DNA of 64,000 bases. Source: Amycolatopsis roodepoortensis. Lineage in GTDB: Bacteria > Actinomycetota > Actinomycetes > Mycobacteriales > Pseudonocardiaceae. The translations under genes and the position numbers were made by a program. Shown here piece after piece: positions 9,541-19,270 of the stretch. Below the pieces are notes generated by a model. It worked only from the letters and a program-made list of their open reading frames with translations. It did no database searches and was not told where the DNA came from. The DNA is taken from contig NZ_JADBEJ010000001.1 of assembly GCF_014873915.1 (NCBI RefSeq), positions 434,001 to 498,000 of the forward strand, written 5' to 3'. How positions within the stretch are numbered: the first letter of the stretch is position 1; each line of letters begins with the position of its first letter.

Positions 9541-9564
9541 CGGGAGGGAGATCGCTCCCTCCCG
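9541..9564. terminator. hairpin between ssb and prenyl synthase gene
   Basis: Ten-base perfect stem (CGGGAGGGAG and its complement) around an ATCG loop, placed just after the ssb stop on the minus strand. There is no T-run. It fits a GC-rich actinobacterial terminator, or a stall separating the two genes. Confidence 0.6.
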
Positions 9565-9581
9565 AGAGGGAAACCGCCCGG

Positions 9582-10025
9582 TCAGAAGGGCGGCTCCGGG
9601 CTTCCGGCGGATACCGGCGTTCGCTCCCAGGCCCCGTCCGACGGTGTGCCGCCCGAGCTCCGGCCCGCTTTGTTCACCTTCGCCGTGGCATACCGCAGCG
9701 ACGGGCCGATCTCGTCGACGTCGAGCTCCACCACCGTGCGTTTCTCGCCTTCCTTGGTTTCGAAGGATCGCTGTTTCAGCCTGCCTTGCACGATGACCCT
9801 CGTCCCTCTGGTGAGGGATTCGGCCAGGTTCTCCGCGGCCTGCTTCCACAGCGCGCAGCGCAGGAACAGCGGGTCTCCGTCGCGCCATTCCCCGCTCGCG
9901 CGGTCCAGGACGCGTGGTGTCGACGCGACCGTGAAGTTCGCGACCGCCGCTCCGGACGGGGTGAACTTCAGCTCCGGATCGGTCGTCAGGTTGCCGATCA
10001 CCGTGAGCACCGTTTCTCCGGCCAT
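9582..10025 (-). CDS. ssb: single-stranded DNA-binding protein, paralogue
   Basis: 147 residues with an OB-fold starting [20 protein letters not shown] and continuing through [20 protein letters not shown] and [15 protein letters not shown]. The C-terminal tail is short and ends PEPPF. It keeps the terminal aromatic of the SSB partner-binding tip but lacks the usual acidic DDDIPF form. The principal actinobacterial ssb sits with rpsF/rplI, which are absent here, so this is a secondary SSB. The ATG at 10025 follows GGAGGAAAG. Confidence 0.9.
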   Translation of the reverse strand: MAGETVLTVIGNLTTDPELKFTPSGAAVANFTVASTPRVLDRASGEWRDGDPLFLRCALWKQAAENLAESLTRGTRVIVQGRLKQRSFETKEGEKRTVVELDVDEIGPSLRYATAKVNKAGRSSGGTPSDGAWERTPVSAGSPEPPF

Positions 10026-10133
10026 GGGACTTTCCTCCTCGGGTCCGCGCGCGGACCCGGCCGGGCCCGCTGTCGCCTGTGAAGAGGAGACCACCGGGGT
10101 ACGACAGTTTCCGGCGTCCCGCGGCGGCCGGAT

Positions 10134-10186
10134 GTCACGAAAGGGTGGTTCAAGGCGAAAAGTGCCCTGAACTACCCTTTCGTGAC
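10134..10186. terminator. long hairpin at the 3' end of the mocR gene
   Basis: Arms 10134-10156 and 10164-10186 pair at 21 of 23 positions around GAAAAGT. The right arm includes the last codons and stop of the MocR-type gene. It lies between two minus-strand genes and could terminate transcription or be a REP-like element. Confidence 0.6.
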
Positions 10187-11608
10187 CCCGCGAGCGGCCG
10201 AGATACTTTCCCCGAGCAGCGCGAGCCCCTCGTCGACGCGGTCCGAACCGACCAGTCCGTAGCCGATCACCAGCCCGGCGCGCGTTCCCCCATAGGCGGC
10301 CAGGCTTTCGACGGCCACCCCCGCCCGGGACGCTTCCGCCACCAGACCGTCCACAGTGACCGTCGCATGTGGACGCAACAGTGCGCATAGGTGGAGCCCG
10401 GCACTGGAAGGCACGACTTCCAGCAGATCACCCGGTTCGTCGCGGACGAACGCCAGGATCCGCTCCCGTCGCACCGAATACTCGCGGGTCGCCTTGCGCA
10501 CGTGACGCGCGAGCAGGCCCTCGTCGATGAAGCTCGCCAACGCGGCTTGTGTCACGAGATCCCCGTGCCAGTCCGTGAGCTGCTTCGCCTGCCGCAACGC
10601 CGGGCGCAGCGAAGCGGGGGCGACGAGGAAACCGAGGCGCAGCATGGGAAGCAGTGTCTTCGAGAACGACCCGACGTAGATCACCCTGCCGTGGCGGTCC
10701 AGGCTTTGGAGCGGTTCGAGCGGCCGGTCCGAGAACCGGTACTCGCTGTCGTAGTCGTCCTCGACGATCACCGCGTCGTTCCGCTCCGCCCACGCCAGCA
10801 ACGCCGCCCTCCTGGCGAGTGACATCGGCGTGCCGAGCGGGAACTGGTGCGACGGCGTCGTGTAGATCAGCCGGGTGCCCTTGGCGAGCGCGGCGACGTC
10901 GAGGCCTTCGGCGTCCACCGGGACCTTGGTGATCCGGGCACCGTGGGCGGCGAAGAGCCGTTCGGCCGGGGGATAGCCGGGATCCTCGACGGCGACCCGC
11001 GTGCCGGGCTCGATCAGGACCCGGCCGATCAGGTCGAGAGCCTGCTGCGCTCCCTGGGTGACCACCAGGTCCTCGCCGCCGGCCCGTACCGATCGGGCGG
11101 CGCCGATATGACGGGCGATCGCCACCCGCAGTGCTTCGAGCCCGGCGGGGTCGGCATACCCCGACGGTGGCGGCAGCGACGGCCGCAAGGCCTGGCCGAC
11201 CAGCCGCCGCCAGGTCCGCAAGGGGAACAGGGCCGGATCCGGGGCGCCGACGCGGAAGTCGAACGCGGGAGCGGACCGGTCTTCGCCGGGGAGGGCCGGA
11301 AGCGAACGCCAGCGGGCGACCGGCCGCACTCCGGAGCCCGCGGGCGCGGCGCGTTCCGCCCTCGCGACGGGCTCCGCGCTGACGAACGTCCCGCGTCCGA
11401 CGTGGCCGCTGAGGAACCCTTCCGCGGTGAGCCGTTCGTAGGCGACCGCGACGGTGTTGCGCGAGACGTCGAGCTCGCGGGCCAGTTCCCTGGTCGGCGG
11501 CAGGCGCTCCCCGGCGCGCAGGCGCCCGTCGAGGATGCCGTCGCGGAGCTGGCGGTAGATCCGCGCGGCCAGGTCGGTGTGTCCGTCGAGGCTGATGTGG
11601 AACGGCAC
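10172..11608 (-). CDS. MocR/PdxR-type regulator (GntR-HTH + aminotransferase)
   Basis: 478 residues. The N-terminal GntR winged helix (residues about 10-80: [39 protein letters not shown]) is fused to a fold-type I aminotransferase domain. The PLP lysine is in [17 protein letters not shown], and the cofactor aspartate is in [13 protein letters not shown]. MocR proteins sense PLP or amino compounds and usually control the divergent gene. Here that is the MFS transporter at 11690. GTG start at 11608. Paired ATATTGG repeats in the intergenic gap are likely its site. Confidence 0.9.
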   Translation of the reverse strand: MPFHISLDGHTDLAARIYRQLRDGILDGRLRAGERLPPTRELARELDVSRNTVAVAYERLTAEGFLSGHVGRGTFVSAEPVARAERAAPAGSGVRPVARWRSLPALPGEDRSAPAFDFRVGAPDPALFPLRTWRRLVGQALRPSLPPPSGYADPAGLEALRVAIARHIGAARSVRAGGEDLVVTQGAQQALDLIGRVLIEPGTRVAVEDPGYPPAERLFAAHGARITKVPVDAEGLDVAALAKGTRLIYTTPSHQFPLGTPMSLARRAALLAWAERNDAVIVEDDYDSEYRFSDRPLEPLQSLDRHGRVIYVGSFSKTLLPMLRLGFLVAPASLRPALRQAKQLTDWHGDLVTQAALASFIDEGLLARHVRKATREYSVRRERILAFVRDEPGDLLEVVPSSAGLHLCALLRPHATVTVDGLVAEASRAGVAVESLAAYGGTRAGLVIGYGLVGSDRVDEGLALLGESISAARGVTKG

Positions 11609-11619
11609 GGGGCGAGCCT

Positions 11620-11668
11620 ATATTGGCCCAACGAGAACGGTTGATATTGGAACTGGGAAGTGGCCAAT
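11620..11668. promoter_or_regulatory. repeat operator between mocR and MFS genes
   Basis: Two direct ATATTGG copies (11620-11626 and 11644-11650) plus an inverted GGCCAAT (11662-11668). MocR regulators typically bind spaced direct repeats like these. The region overlaps an alternative GTG start of the MFS gene, which argues for the later ATG. Confidence 0.5.
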
Positions 11669-11689
11669 CCGGCACCTAGCTTGAGTCGT

Positions 11690-12976
11690 ATGAAGAGACT
11701 GACCTCGGCCCAGCTGATCAGCTCCGTCGGCGACGGCGCCTACTACGTCAGCTCGGCCCTCTACTTCACGCTCGTCGTGGGGCTTTCGCCCGCGCAGGTG
11801 GGCCTCGGCCTCACCGCGGGCTGGGCGGTCGGCTCGGTGGCCGGGATCGCTCTCGGACACGTGGCGGACCGTCGCGGCCCCAAGGGAACGGCCGTCCTCC
11901 TGGCGCTGGGAACGGCCGCGTCGGTGACGGCGTTCCTCTTCGTCGGCTCCGTCGTCACGTTCGTGATCGCGGCCTGTGTCTACGCCTGCTTTCAATGCGG
12001 TCTCGGCGCGGCGAGGCAGGCGTTGCTCGCCGGCCTGATCGACCCCGCCGAGCGCACGACGTTCCGCGCCCGGTTGCAGGCGCTTTCCAACGCGGGGATC
12101 GCGATCGGCGCGGCGCTCGGCGGTATCGCGCTGGCGCTCGGGACGCGGGAGGCCTTCCTGACCGTCTTCGTCCTCGACGCGCTGGCTTTCGTCGCCGCGG
12201 CGCTTGTGCTCCGCAAGGTGCCTTCGGTGGCTCCGGTACCGGCGCGTGAGGACGAGCCGTCCGTAGCCGTCCTCCGTGATCGCCCGTACGCGTTGCTGGC
12301 GCTGCTGAACATGGTCATGTTGCTCTACATGCCGCTGTTCAGCCTGGTCCTGCCGCTGTGGATCTCGACCAGGACCGCGGCCCCGAGCTGGCTGGTCTCC
12401 GCGATGCTCGTGCTCAACACGGCGAGCGTGGTGGTCTTCCAGGTCCGCGTGGCGCGCGGCGTGACCGGTCTGCGCAGCGCCTCCCGCTACGCCCGGTACG
12501 CGGGACTGCTGCTCTGCTTTTCTTGCCTGGTGTTCTCGTTCTCCGCCATGGGTGAATCCGCGTGGGCGGCGGCGCTGGTCCTGCTTCTGGGGGCCGCGCT
12601 GCAGGTGGTGGGGGAGATGGCGCAGGCGGCGGGCTCGTGGGAGATCGGCTTCGGTCTCGCTCCCGAGGGCAAACAGGGCCAGTACCAAGGCCTTTTCGGC
12701 GCTGGGGCGGCGATCGCCCGCATGCTCGGCCCGGTCTTGCTGACCGGGCTGATCCTCGTCGGCGGCGCGGCGGGCTGGGTGGTGCTGGGCGGATTGTTCC
12801 TGGTGGCGGGCACGCTCACCGGTCCGGTCGTCCGCTGGGCGGAGCGGAGCTCACAGCGGCATGATCCGAAGGACGGCGGCGCCGTCGCTCAGTCCGAGCA
12901 GATCGATGGAGAGGCCGTTGTAGGTGACGGTGCTGTCCATCCCGAGCGTCGCCGTGAAGTCGAGACCGTCGGCTGA
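11690..12976 (+). CDS. MFS transporter
   Basis: 428 residues, about twelve membrane helices, beginning [20 protein letters not shown]. The loop 2-3 signature is [18 protein letters not shown] (GxxxDRxG type), and a second half repeats the pattern. It probably exports a small molecule; none can be named. ATG 11690 is preferred over GTG 11660, which lies in the operator. The last 40 residues after [10 protein letters not shown] are hydrophilic and compositionally odd. The divergent MocR gene is the likely regulator. Confidence 0.82.
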   Translation: MKRLTSAQLISSVGDGAYYVSSALYFTLVVGLSPAQVGLGLTAGWAVGSVAGIALGHVADRRGPKGTAVLLALGTAASVTAFLFVGSVVTFVIAACVYACFQCGLGAARQALLAGLIDPAERTTFRARLQALSNAGIAIGAALGGIALALGTREAFLTVFVLDALAFVAAALVLRKVPSVAPVPAREDEPSVAVLRDRPYALLALLNMVMLLYMPLFSLVLPLWISTRTAAPSWLVSAMLVLNTASVVVFQVRVARGVTGLRSASRYARYAGLLLCFSCLVFSFSAMGESAWAAALVLLLGAALQVVGEMAQAAGSWEIGFGLAPEGKQGQYQGLFGAGAAIARMLGPVLLTGLILVGGAAGWVVLGGLFLVAGTLTGPVVRWAERSSQRHDPKDGGAVAQSEQIDGEAVVGDGAVHPERRREVETVG

Positions 12977-13039
12977 AGCCTCGAGCAGGACTGGCCCGGG
13001 ATCAGCCTTCGAGCGCTCGCCGGAAGTGATCGGCGAGAT
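12851..13039 (-). other. possible small reading frame overlapping MFS and Nudix 3' ends
   Basis: On the minus strand a frame reads smoothly for 62 codons (...[20 protein letters not shown]... ending AVLRIMPL stop) in a different frame from the Nudix gene. Its composition looks protein-like, but no ATG/GTG start with a ribosome site precedes it. It may be a remnant of a lost gene, or the unusual MFS C-terminus on the other strand may be the artefact. Confidence 0.25.
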
Positions 13040-13394
13040 CGAGCGCCGCGGCTTCTTCGCGGGTGTACCAGGTGAAGGCGTCGTGTTCGCCGGGGTCGAG
13101 CACCACTTCGTCCGCGGTCTCTTCGGAGAGCGCGTACACCGTGGCGTGGATCCGCATCGGCTTGCCCGCGACGTCGTCCCAGCTGTGGGTGCCGCGTTCG
13201 CCGGTCACGCGGACGATCAGCCCGGTCTCCTCGGCGAACTCGCGGACCACGGTCTCGTCGGGCCGCTCGCCCGGCTCGACGGTGCCGCCCGGCATCTCCC
13301 AGCGGCCGCCGAGGAAGGCGCCCGGCCGCCGCCGGATGAACAGGATCTTCCCATCGCGGATGAGCCTGCCGTAGGCCAAGTACTTGTCCGTCAC
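13002..13394 (-). CDS. Nudix hydrolase
   Basis: 130 residues. The Nudix box is complete: G-x5-E-x7-REFAEETGL, starting [15 protein letters not shown], with the REuxEExGu metal-binding glutamates. It hydrolyses a nucleoside diphosphate linked to another moiety; [13 protein letters not shown] suggests an MutT/ADP-ribose-like class, but the substrate is open. The GTG at 13394 gives the family-length protein; further upstream extension runs into the epoxide hydrolase promoter. Confidence 0.9.
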   Translation of the reverse strand: MTDKYLAYGRLIRDGKILFIRRRPGAFLGGRWEMPGGTVEPGERPDETVVREFAEETGLIVRVTGERGTHSWDDVAGKPMRIHATVYALSEETADEVVLDPGEHDAFTWYTREEAAALDLADHFRRALEG

Positions 13395-13472
13395 GAGCGC
13401 ATCTTCCCGTACCCAAAATGCCCGCTGAATCAAGGACCGAACCTGTCCGCAATGACTCGTAACGTGGGCTTC

Positions 13473-14630
13473 ATGGAAAACACCGAGATCCGCCCCTTCC
13501 GCCTCGACATCCCGCAGGAGCAGCTGGACGAACTGCACGCGAAGCTCGACAGCGCGCGCTGGCCCGCTCCGCTCCCCGGCGACGGCTGGGACACCGGCGT
13601 GCCGGTGGCGTGGCTCCGCGGACTCGCCGAATACTGGCGCGACGGCTACGACTGGCGTGCCGCCGAACGCGAGATCAACCGCCATCCGCAGTTCACCACG
13701 GTCATCGACGGCCAGCGGATCCACTTCCTGCACGTCCGCTCGCCCGAAGCCGGCGCGACGCCGCTGATCCTCACGCACGGCTGGCCGGGTTCGGTGGTGG
13801 AGTTCCTCGACGTCATCGGCCCGCTCACGGATCCGAAAGCGTACGGCGGCGACCCGGCGGACGCGTTCCACCTCGTGATCCCGTCGCTGCCCGGCTTCGG
13901 TTTTTCGGGCCCTGTCTCGGATTCCGGCTGGACCATGCCGCGGATCGGCCGGGCATGGGCGGAGCTGATGCGCCGTCTCGGCTACGAGCGCTACGGCGTG
14001 CAGGGTGGCGACCTCGGCGCTTCCGTGTCACCGGAGGTGGCCAGGGTCGCACCGGACAAGGTGATCGGCGTGCACGTCAACGGCGGGCTGACCCCGATGC
14101 CGCCGATGTCCATGCCGGAGGAGGAGTTCGCGTCGCTCACCGACGTCGAACGCGATCGCGTCAAGCGGATCGAGGCCTTCATGCAGGAGGAGTTCGGCTA
14201 CATCGCGATCCAGTCGACGCGGCCGCAGACCCTCGGCTACGGACTCGTGGACTCCCCGGTCGCGCAGCTGGCCTGGATCATGGACAAATTCCGTGAGTGG
14301 ACGCATCCGCGCCCGACGTTGCCCGAAGAGATCATCGGCAAGGACCGGTTGCTGACCAACGTGATGTTCACCTGGCTCACCGGCACGGCGGCTTCGTCCG
14401 CGTACGTCGGCTACGCGCAGGCGGAAACCTGGGGTGCCGTCGAGAAGAACTCCGGCGTGCCGACGGCGGCGCTGGTCTTCGCGCACGACGTCGGGATCCG
14501 GCGGTATTCGGAGGACGCCCACACGATCGTGCGATGGACCGACGTCGATCGCGGCGGGCACTTCGCGGCGTTGGAAGAGCCCGAGATCCTCGTCGAGGAC
14601 GTGCGGGAGTTCTTCCGGCCCCTCAAGTGA
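13473..14630 (+). CDS. epoxide hydrolase (EHN-type alpha/beta hydrolase)
   Basis: 385 residues. The N-terminal EHN domain ([20 protein letters not shown], about 5-110) precedes an alpha/beta hydrolase fold. HGWPGS supplies the oxyanion-hole HGxP. The nucleophile Asp is in [10 protein letters not shown]. The catalytic His is in [13 protein letters not shown] near the C-terminus, and conserved ring-opening tyrosines are present. It resembles microsomal-type bacterial epoxide hydrolases and opens an epoxide to a diol; the native substrate is unknown. ATG 13473 was chosen as the EHN-domain start. The 3' end overlaps the next gene by 8 bases, convergent. Confidence 0.9.
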   Translation: MENTEIRPFRLDIPQEQLDELHAKLDSARWPAPLPGDGWDTGVPVAWLRGLAEYWRDGYDWRAAEREINRHPQFTTVIDGQRIHFLHVRSPEAGATPLILTHGWPGSVVEFLDVIGPLTDPKAYGGDPADAFHLVIPSLPGFGFSGPVSDSGWTMPRIGRAWAELMRRLGYERYGVQGGDLGASVSPEVARVAPDKVIGVHVNGGLTPMPPMSMPEEEFASLTDVERDRVKRIEAFMQEEFGYIAIQSTRPQTLGYGLVDSPVAQLAWIMDKFREWTHPRPTLPEEIIGKDRLLTNVMFTWLTGTAASSAYVGYAQAETWGAVEKNSGVPTAALVFAHDVGIRRYSEDAHTIVRWTDVDRGGHFAALEEPEILVEDVREFFRPLK

Positions 14631-15669
14631 CGAGGACGGCCGGTTGCCCGAGGAAGCGGCCGTAATCGTCCACTTCGGACTCCAGTCCGGCGATGGCGGA
14701 CCGCGGCAGCGTGGCGAAGGGTTCCACGACGACCTTCGTCAGCTTCGCGGTCCGCTTGGTGTGCCAGGTTCCGGCGATCCGTCCGTCGATCAGCACGGTC
14801 GGCGCGATCATCCCGCCGCCGGAGTTGACGCGTTTCGTCTCGGCGGGATCCAGGAGCAGATCGCGGTCACGGTAGCCCAGCAGGTACGTATCGAAGGCGC
14901 CGAGCAGGCGCGGAGGACACGGGGGAGCGGACAGATCGGTCTCCGAGAGGGCGAAGGCCTCGCCGACGGGAACGGGGTCCAGCGCGGTGAAAGCCTTGCG
15001 GCAGAGGCCGATCGGGAGCCCGGACCAGGCGCTGAAGTCGTCGGCGGTCGCGACGCCATAGGCGGTCAGGTACCGGTGGGCGAGTTCCGTGTGCGGTTCG
15101 TCCGGCGTTCGGCTCTCGGTGACCCATTCGTCGAGGAGCACGTACGTCGGCTCCGTGCTGACGTCCTGGCCTCGGCACAGCAGTCCGCGATTGGCCGCGT
15201 ACGCCAGGAGATGCGCCGGTGCCTGAGACCTCGCGTCGAGCGCGATGCCCTCGGCGGCCAAGCCGTCCAGGATCTCCTGTCGAGTGAGTGCCTTGCCTTG
15301 CAAGAGATCCTGGAACTTCCCGAGCGCGCGCTCGCAGAGCTCGTCGGTGAGGTCCAACTGCCTGCGCCGACCCTGTCCCGCCTGGACGTTGCGGGGGCCG
15401 AACAGCCGGTTCAGCCAGCGGAGATCCACCGTCGGGACGAGATGGAGCGTCTTGCGCATCAGCCAGGTGCGCGTCACGGCGCGGGAAGCGTCGACGTCCG
15501 AAGCGGTCAGACCCCGGCTACGGGCCCGGATCGCGAGGCGGGCGGCGGGCGTCGACTGCGCCTGGACCGCGGCGACGGAGCCGACCACGGCGAGCACGTC
15601 CTCGGCCGGCGCGCTCAGCAGTTGCGCGTGCGCGCGGACGGCGCGGATGTCGTCGTCGGACAGTGTCAC
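14623..15669 (-). CDS. AlkZ-like winged-helix DNA glycosylase family protein
   Basis: 348 residues of the winged-helix DNA-binding family that includes the AlkZ/YcaQ interstrand-crosslink glycosylases. The [16 protein letters not shown] segment near residue 35 contains the QxQ motif used for catalysis in characterised members. Three winged-helix subdomains are implied by [27 protein letters not shown] and [13 protein letters not shown]. AlkZ homologues often protect producers of DNA-alkylating metabolites; no such cluster is visible here. Its ATG overlaps the stop of the downstream CDF gene (ATGA), so the two are translationally coupled. Confidence 0.82.
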   Translation of the reverse strand: MTLSDDDIRAVRAHAQLLSAPAEDVLAVVGSVAAVQAQSTPAARLAIRARSRGLTASDVDASRAVTRTWLMRKTLHLVPTVDLRWLNRLFGPRNVQAGQGRRRQLDLTDELCERALGKFQDLLQGKALTRQEILDGLAAEGIALDARSQAPAHLLAYAANRGLLCRGQDVSTEPTYVLLDEWVTESRTPDEPHTELAHRYLTAYGVATADDFSAWSGLPIGLCRKAFTALDPVPVGEAFALSETDLSAPPCPPRLLGAFDTYLLGYRDRDLLLDPAETKRVNSGGGMIAPTVLIDGRIAGTWHTKRTAKLTKVVVEPFATLPRSAIAGLESEVDDYGRFLGQPAVLVT

Positions 15670-16664
15670 CCGCTGACGATCTCATGGGCGTGCGCCGGTT
15701 CGGTGTGCACGACCGCCTCCGCGAGCCGCGGGAGGACCTCGCGCAGCCGCGCCTCGACACGATGGGCCAGGTGGTGTGCCTCGGTGACGCTCAGCCCGGC
15801 CTCGACCGACACCGCCAGTTCCGCGCGCAGGCTGTGCCCGATCCAGCGCATCCGCAGGTCCCGCGTGCCGAGCACGCCGGGCACCTCGGCGGCCGCGCGT
15901 TCGGCGCGATCGACGTCGGCCGGGTCGACGGCGTCCATCAGGCGGCGGAAGACCTCCTTGGCCGCGTCGCGCAGGACGAACAGGATGGCGACGGTGATGG
16001 CGAGGCCGATGATCGGGTCGGCCATCGGGAACCCGAGCCCCACCCCGACGGCGCCCAGCACGACGGCGAGCGACGTGAAGCCGTCCGTGCGGGCGTGCAG
16101 CCCGTCGGCGACCAGCGCGGCCGACCCGATCTCGCGGCCGACGGTGATCCGGTACCTGGCCACGAGTTCGTTGCCCGCGAAGCCGATGACACCCGCCGCC
16201 GCGACCACCCACAGATGCTGGACCGGTCGTGGATCGAGCAGCCGGGTGACGGACTCGTAGCCCGCCAGGAAGGCCGAGGCGGCGATCAGCAGGACGACGA
16301 TCACCCCGGCCAGGTCCTCGGCGCGGCCGAGGCCGTAGGTGTAGCGGCGGGTGGCGGCACGGCGGCCGAGCAGGAAGGCGATGCCGAGCGGCACGGCGGT
16401 CAGCGCGTCGGCGAAGTTGTGGATCGTGTCGCCGAGGAGGGCCACCGAACCGGTGATCAGCACGAGCGCGAGCTGGGCGACGGCGGTGACGAACAGGGCG
16501 GCGAAGGACCAGATCAGCGTCCGGACGCCGCGTTTGCTGGTCTCCAGCGCGGAGTCGACGCGGTCGGCGCTGTCGTGGCTGTGCGGAGTCAGCAGATGCC
16601 GGAGACGGCTCTTCGCGGACTGGTGGCCGTGACTGTGGCCGTGACTGTGTCCATGCCCGGGCAT
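15666..16664 (-). CDS. cation diffusion facilitator (metal efflux)
   Basis: 332 residues. The His-rich N-terminus (MPGHGHSHGHSHGH) is followed by six membrane helices. Helix II has LLGDTIHNFADAL and helix V has ALVADGLHARTDGF, matching the HxxxD-type Zn/Cd/Co transport site of CDF proteins. A cytoplasmic C-terminal domain follows. It exports divalent metal by proton antiport. ATG 16664 after AAGGTGG. It is divergent from an ArsR gene 76 bases away, the classic metal-sensor layout. Confidence 0.93.
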   Translation of the reverse strand: MPGHGHSHGHSHGHQSAKSRLRHLLTPHSHDSADRVDSALETSKRGVRTLIWSFAALFVTAVAQLALVLITGSVALLGDTIHNFADALTAVPLGIAFLLGRRAATRRYTYGLGRAEDLAGVIVVLLIAASAFLAGYESVTRLLDPRPVQHLWVVAAAGVIGFAGNELVARYRITVGREIGSAALVADGLHARTDGFTSLAVVLGAVGVGLGFPMADPIIGLAITVAILFVLRDAAKEVFRRLMDAVDPADVDRAERAAAEVPGVLGTRDLRMRWIGHSLRAELAVSVEAGLSVTEAHHLAHRVEARLREVLPRLAEAVVHTEPAHAHEIVSG

Positions 16665-16684
16665 CTTCCACCTTCCTGTCACAA

Positions 16685-16733
16685 TACCTGCGCAGTCATG
16701 CAGGTACGCAGGCAGAAGGATAGCGGCTATCCT
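16685..16733. promoter_or_regulatory. two dyads between CDF and arsR genes
   Basis: TACCTGC (16685-16691) pairs with GCAGGTA (16700-16706), and AGGATAG-CGG-CTATCCT (16717-16733) is a second perfect dyad close to the ArsR start. Either could be the metal-sensor operator. The second would also cover the ribosome-binding region. Confidence 0.55.
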
Positions 16734-16739
16734 CCTGGC

Positions 16740-17111
16740 ATGCACGAGTCGGTCCCGGATTTCGAGATGCCCACCGAGGAGCAGGTCCACCTGGCCGCGG
16801 AGACGTTCCGGCTGCTCGCGGACCCGACGCGGGTCAAGGTCCTCTGGGCGTTGCTCCAAGGTGAGTCTTCGGTCGCCTGCCTCGCGGAACTGGCGGGAGC
16901 GGCGCCGACGGCGGTCAGCCAGCATCTCGCGAAACTGCGGCTCGCCGGACTGGTCAAGGGGCGTCGCGAGGGGACGTTCGTCTACTACTCGGCGGCCAAC
17001 GACCACGTCCGCGGCCTGCTCGCGCAGGCCCTGTTCCACGCAGACCACATCGATCGTGACATCCCGGCACTGCATTCGGCGGGGAAACCCCACCGTCCGG
17101 CGGCGCGCTGA
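16740..17111 (+). CDS. ArsR/SmtB-family metal-responsive regulator
   Basis: 123 residues. It has the ADPTRVKVLWALLQGE opening, HTH APTAVSQHLAKLRLAGLV and wing GRREGTFVYYSA. The C-terminal alpha5 segment HADHIDRDIPALH has the Asp/His spacing of zinc-sensing SmtB/CzrA sites. It would repress the divergent CDF gene until metal binds. ATG 16740. The next two plus-strand genes also carry His/Cys or acidic metal-like features and may belong to the same response. Confidence 0.9.
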   Translation: MHESVPDFEMPTEEQVHLAAETFRLLADPTRVKVLWALLQGESSVACLAELAGAAPTAVSQHLAKLRLAGLVKGRREGTFVYYSAANDHVRGLLAQALFHADHIDRDIPALHSAGKPHRPAAR

Positions 17112-17130
17112 ATCCGGCTACGGTGGAGCC

Positions 17131-17505
17131 GTGACCCAGTCCGCGTACCCGGCCGCCCTGCGGTGGCTGTTGTTGTGCGTGGTGGCGCTGGGTCTGGTCG
17201 GCATGCACCACGTCGTCGCCGAATCCGGGCACGACGCGGGGCACTCCGCCGTCGCGATGGCTGATCCGTGTTGCGCGGACACGTCTTCGCACGACGAGGA
17301 CGGTGGACACAGTGGACTGCACCTGTGCCTCGCGGTGCTCGCCGCGGCCGTGCTCCTGATCGTCTCCTGGCTGCTCGTCCGGAATGGACGGACGGTGACG
17401 ACCTGGAAGTCGCGTCCGCGGGGCGGTTCGGCGTCGGGCCGTGATCCGCCGCGCTGGAGACCGGTGCCTGAAAGATTGTCGCTTCTCTGCGTGTTGCGGG
17501 TGTGA
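17131..17505 (+). CDS. DUF6153-type small membrane protein
   Basis: 124 residues, GTG start 19 bases after the ArsR stop. Two membrane helices (ALRWLLLCVVALGLVGMHHVV and LHLCLAVLAAAVLLIVSWLLV) flank a His/Cys/Asp-rich loop (DPCCADTSSHDEDGGHSG). Such proteins commonly sit next to DUF305 proteins in actinobacteria. The loop could bind metal, possibly copper, but this is inference. It is probably in an operon with arsR and the DUF305 gene. Confidence 0.72.
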   Translation: MTQSAYPAALRWLLLCVVALGLVGMHHVVAESGHDAGHSAVAMADPCCADTSSHDEDGGHSGLHLCLAVLAAAVLLIVSWLLVRNGRTVTTWKSRPRGGSASGRDPPRWRPVPERLSLLCVLRV

Positions 17506-17554
17506 CAGGCGGGTTCGTCCCGTCCTGACCACAACCGATTTTCGAGGAAGAACC

Positions 17555-18142
17555 ATGACCAGCAGGAAACTGGCCGGGGCCGCGCTCGCCGCCCTGGCCT
17601 CCTTCGCCGTGCTCACCGGCTGTGCCAGCTCCGACACCGCCTCCACCGGGCATTCCATGTCCACGGTGAAGGCGCCGGATCCCCAGCGGGCCGGCCACAA
17701 CCAGGCCGACGTCACGTTCGCGCAAGGGATGATCCCGCACCACGAACAGGCGCTCGCGATGGCGAAACTCGTCGACGGCCGCACTCGTAACGCGAAGATC
17801 GTCGACCTCGCCGCGCGGATCCAGAAGGCGCAGGATCCGGAGATCCAGCAGCTGAACGGATTGCTGAAGGGCTGGGGAGTCGCGCCGTCGGGCGAACACT
17901 CCGGGCACGGCTCGGCGTCCGGCATGATGACCGAGGGCGATCTGGAGAAACTCGGCAAAGCCAAGGACGCCGCGTTCGACAAGCAGTGGCTCGAGATGAT
18001 GGTCAAACATCACGAAGGCGCGCTTTCGATGGCGAAGACCGCCCTGCAGCAAGGCAGCAACGCCGAGGTGAAGGCGTTGGCGCAGAAGGTGATCGACGGT
18101 CAGCAGGCCGAGATCACCGAGATGCGCGCACTGCTCGGCTGA
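17555..18142 (+). CDS. DUF305 lipoprotein
   Basis: 195 residues. The signal peptide ends in the lipobox LTGC at about residue 23, so it is anchored outside the membrane. Two half-repeats of the DUF305 four-helix fold carry FAQGMIPHHEQALAMAK and MMVKHHEGALSMAK, with paired His and Met residues that suggest metal or copper binding. Its place after an ArsR and a DUF6153 gene supports a role in metal handling. ATG 17555 after GAGGAAG. Its 3' end overlaps the MerR gene by 29 bases, convergent. Confidence 0.88.
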   Translation: MTSRKLAGAALAALASFAVLTGCASSDTASTGHSMSTVKAPDPQRAGHNQADVTFAQGMIPHHEQALAMAKLVDGRTRNAKIVDLAARIQKAQDPEIQQLNGLLKGWGVAPSGEHSGHGSASGMMTEGDLEKLGKAKDAAFDKQWLEMMVKHHEGALSMAKTALQQGSNAEVKALAQKVIDGQQAEITEMRALLG

Positions 18143-18539
18143 GCCGGGACGGTGGCGCGGGCCGAGCTCGCGCCACCGCCTCCCGGAAGTGTGCGCACCG
18201 GGTGAAGTCGTCGTGCTCGCACCCGAGCGCGCAGTCGACGATCGTGAGCGACGCCTGCGCGGCCGCGATACGTCGTTCGAGTTCTTCCTTGTGGCGCTTG
18301 AGGATCGATTCGCGCTCGCTGGGCTTGCCGAACATCTCGCGGATGCCGTCGAGGCTCAGGCCCGCCTCCTTCGAACGCAGGATGATCGCGATCCGGTGCA
18401 GGTCGTTGTCGTCGTACCGCCTCCGGCCTCCCGCTCGCGCCGGCTCGAGGAGGCCGACGGATTCCCAATGGCGCAAGACGTGCGTCGCCAGGCCGAAGCG
18501 CTCCGCGACCTCGCCGACGCTCAAGGTGCTTGACTTCAT
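18114..18539 (-). CDS. MerR-family regulator
   Basis: 141 residues. The MerR HTH is TLSVGEVAERFGLATHVLRHWESVGLL and the wing GRRRYDDNDLHRIAII; a C-terminal helix and DCALGCEHDDFTRCAHF follow. The Cys residues near the end could sense metal or redox. ATG 18539 fits the family start. An upstream ATG at 18575 would overlap the divergent methyltransferase start. A dyad covers its own start codon. Confidence 0.88.
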   Translation of the reverse strand: MKSSTLSVGEVAERFGLATHVLRHWESVGLLEPARAGGRRRYDDNDLHRIAIILRSKEAGLSLDGIREMFGKPSERESILKRHKEELERRIAAAQASLTIVDCALGCEHDDFTRCAHFREAVARARPAPPSRLSRAVRASR

Positions 18540-18553
18540 GTCGTCATTAAGTC
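18532..18553. promoter_or_regulatory. dyad over the merR start
   Basis: GACTTCATG-TCGT-CATTAAGTC, an inverted repeat with one mismatch located in the 28-base divergent gap and over the MerR start codon. It would let MerR control itself and the methyltransferase. Confidence 0.5.
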
Positions 18554-18567
18554 GGACGATCCCCGGT

Positions 18568-19263
18568 ATGTCCATGTTGCAGCGGCTCGACGCCGCCGAC
18601 GCCCTGCCGGGAGCCGCCGAACTGCGGGCCCGGACCTACGAACTTCTCCGCCTCGACCCCGGCTCCGCCGTGATCGACGTCGGCTGCGGTGCCGGGCTTG
18701 CCGTAACCGAGTTGTCGTCACTGGGTTTCCGCGCCGTCGGTGTCGACCTGGCGGCCGACATGGTGGAAGAGGCCCGGCGGCGTTCGCCCGATCGGGACTT
18801 CCTGATCGGGGACGCTTACGCGTTGCCGGTCGAGGGCGGCTTCGCGGGCTATCGGGCGGACAAGCTGTTCCATGAACTCGCCGATCCCGAGGCCGCCCTC
18901 GCGGAGGCTCGGCGGATTCTGGTGCCTGGTGGACGGATCGTGTTGTCCGGGCCCGATTGGGAGGCGCTGGTGATCGATTCCGCCTATCCGGCGCTGACCC
19001 GGGAGATCGTGCGTGCGCGGGCTTCGGTGATCACCGCGCCGCGGATCGCGCGTGGGTTCCGGCGGTTGCTTGTCGGGAGCGGGTTTCGTGAGGTGTCGGT
19101 CGAGGGAGTGGTCGGGTTCGTCGGTGGGGAGGGGTTCTTGCGTGGGCTGGTGGACGTGGCTGTTCGGGTGGGGGCGATTTCGGCGGCGGAGGGGGAGATC
19201 TGGCTGGCGGATCAGGTCGGGGAGGTGGCTGTGCCGCAGTTCTTGGCTTCGGGGGTGGTTTGA
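18568..19263 (+). CDS. SAM-dependent class I methyltransferase
   Basis: 231 residues. The SAM-binding motif I is VIDVGCGAGLAVTEL, motif II GVDLAADMVEEARRR, then DAYALPVEGGFAGYRADK and RILVPGGRIVLSG. The fold is UbiE/Methyltransf_11-like; the substrate is unknown. The divergent MerR gene shares its promoter. The last third is more G-rich and repetitive in codon use (runs of GTG/GGG) than the start. It ends directly before the dyad-repeat field. Confidence 0.88.
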   Translation: MSMLQRLDAADALPGAAELRARTYELLRLDPGSAVIDVGCGAGLAVTELSSLGFRAVGVDLAADMVEEARRRSPDRDFLIGDAYALPVEGGFAGYRADKLFHELADPEAALAEARRILVPGGRIVLSGPDWEALVIDSAYPALTREIVRARASVITAPRIARGFRRLLVGSGFREVSVEGVVGFVGGEGFLRGLVDVAVRVGAISAAEGEIWLADQVGEVAVPQFLASGVV

Positions 19264-19270
19264 GGTGGTC

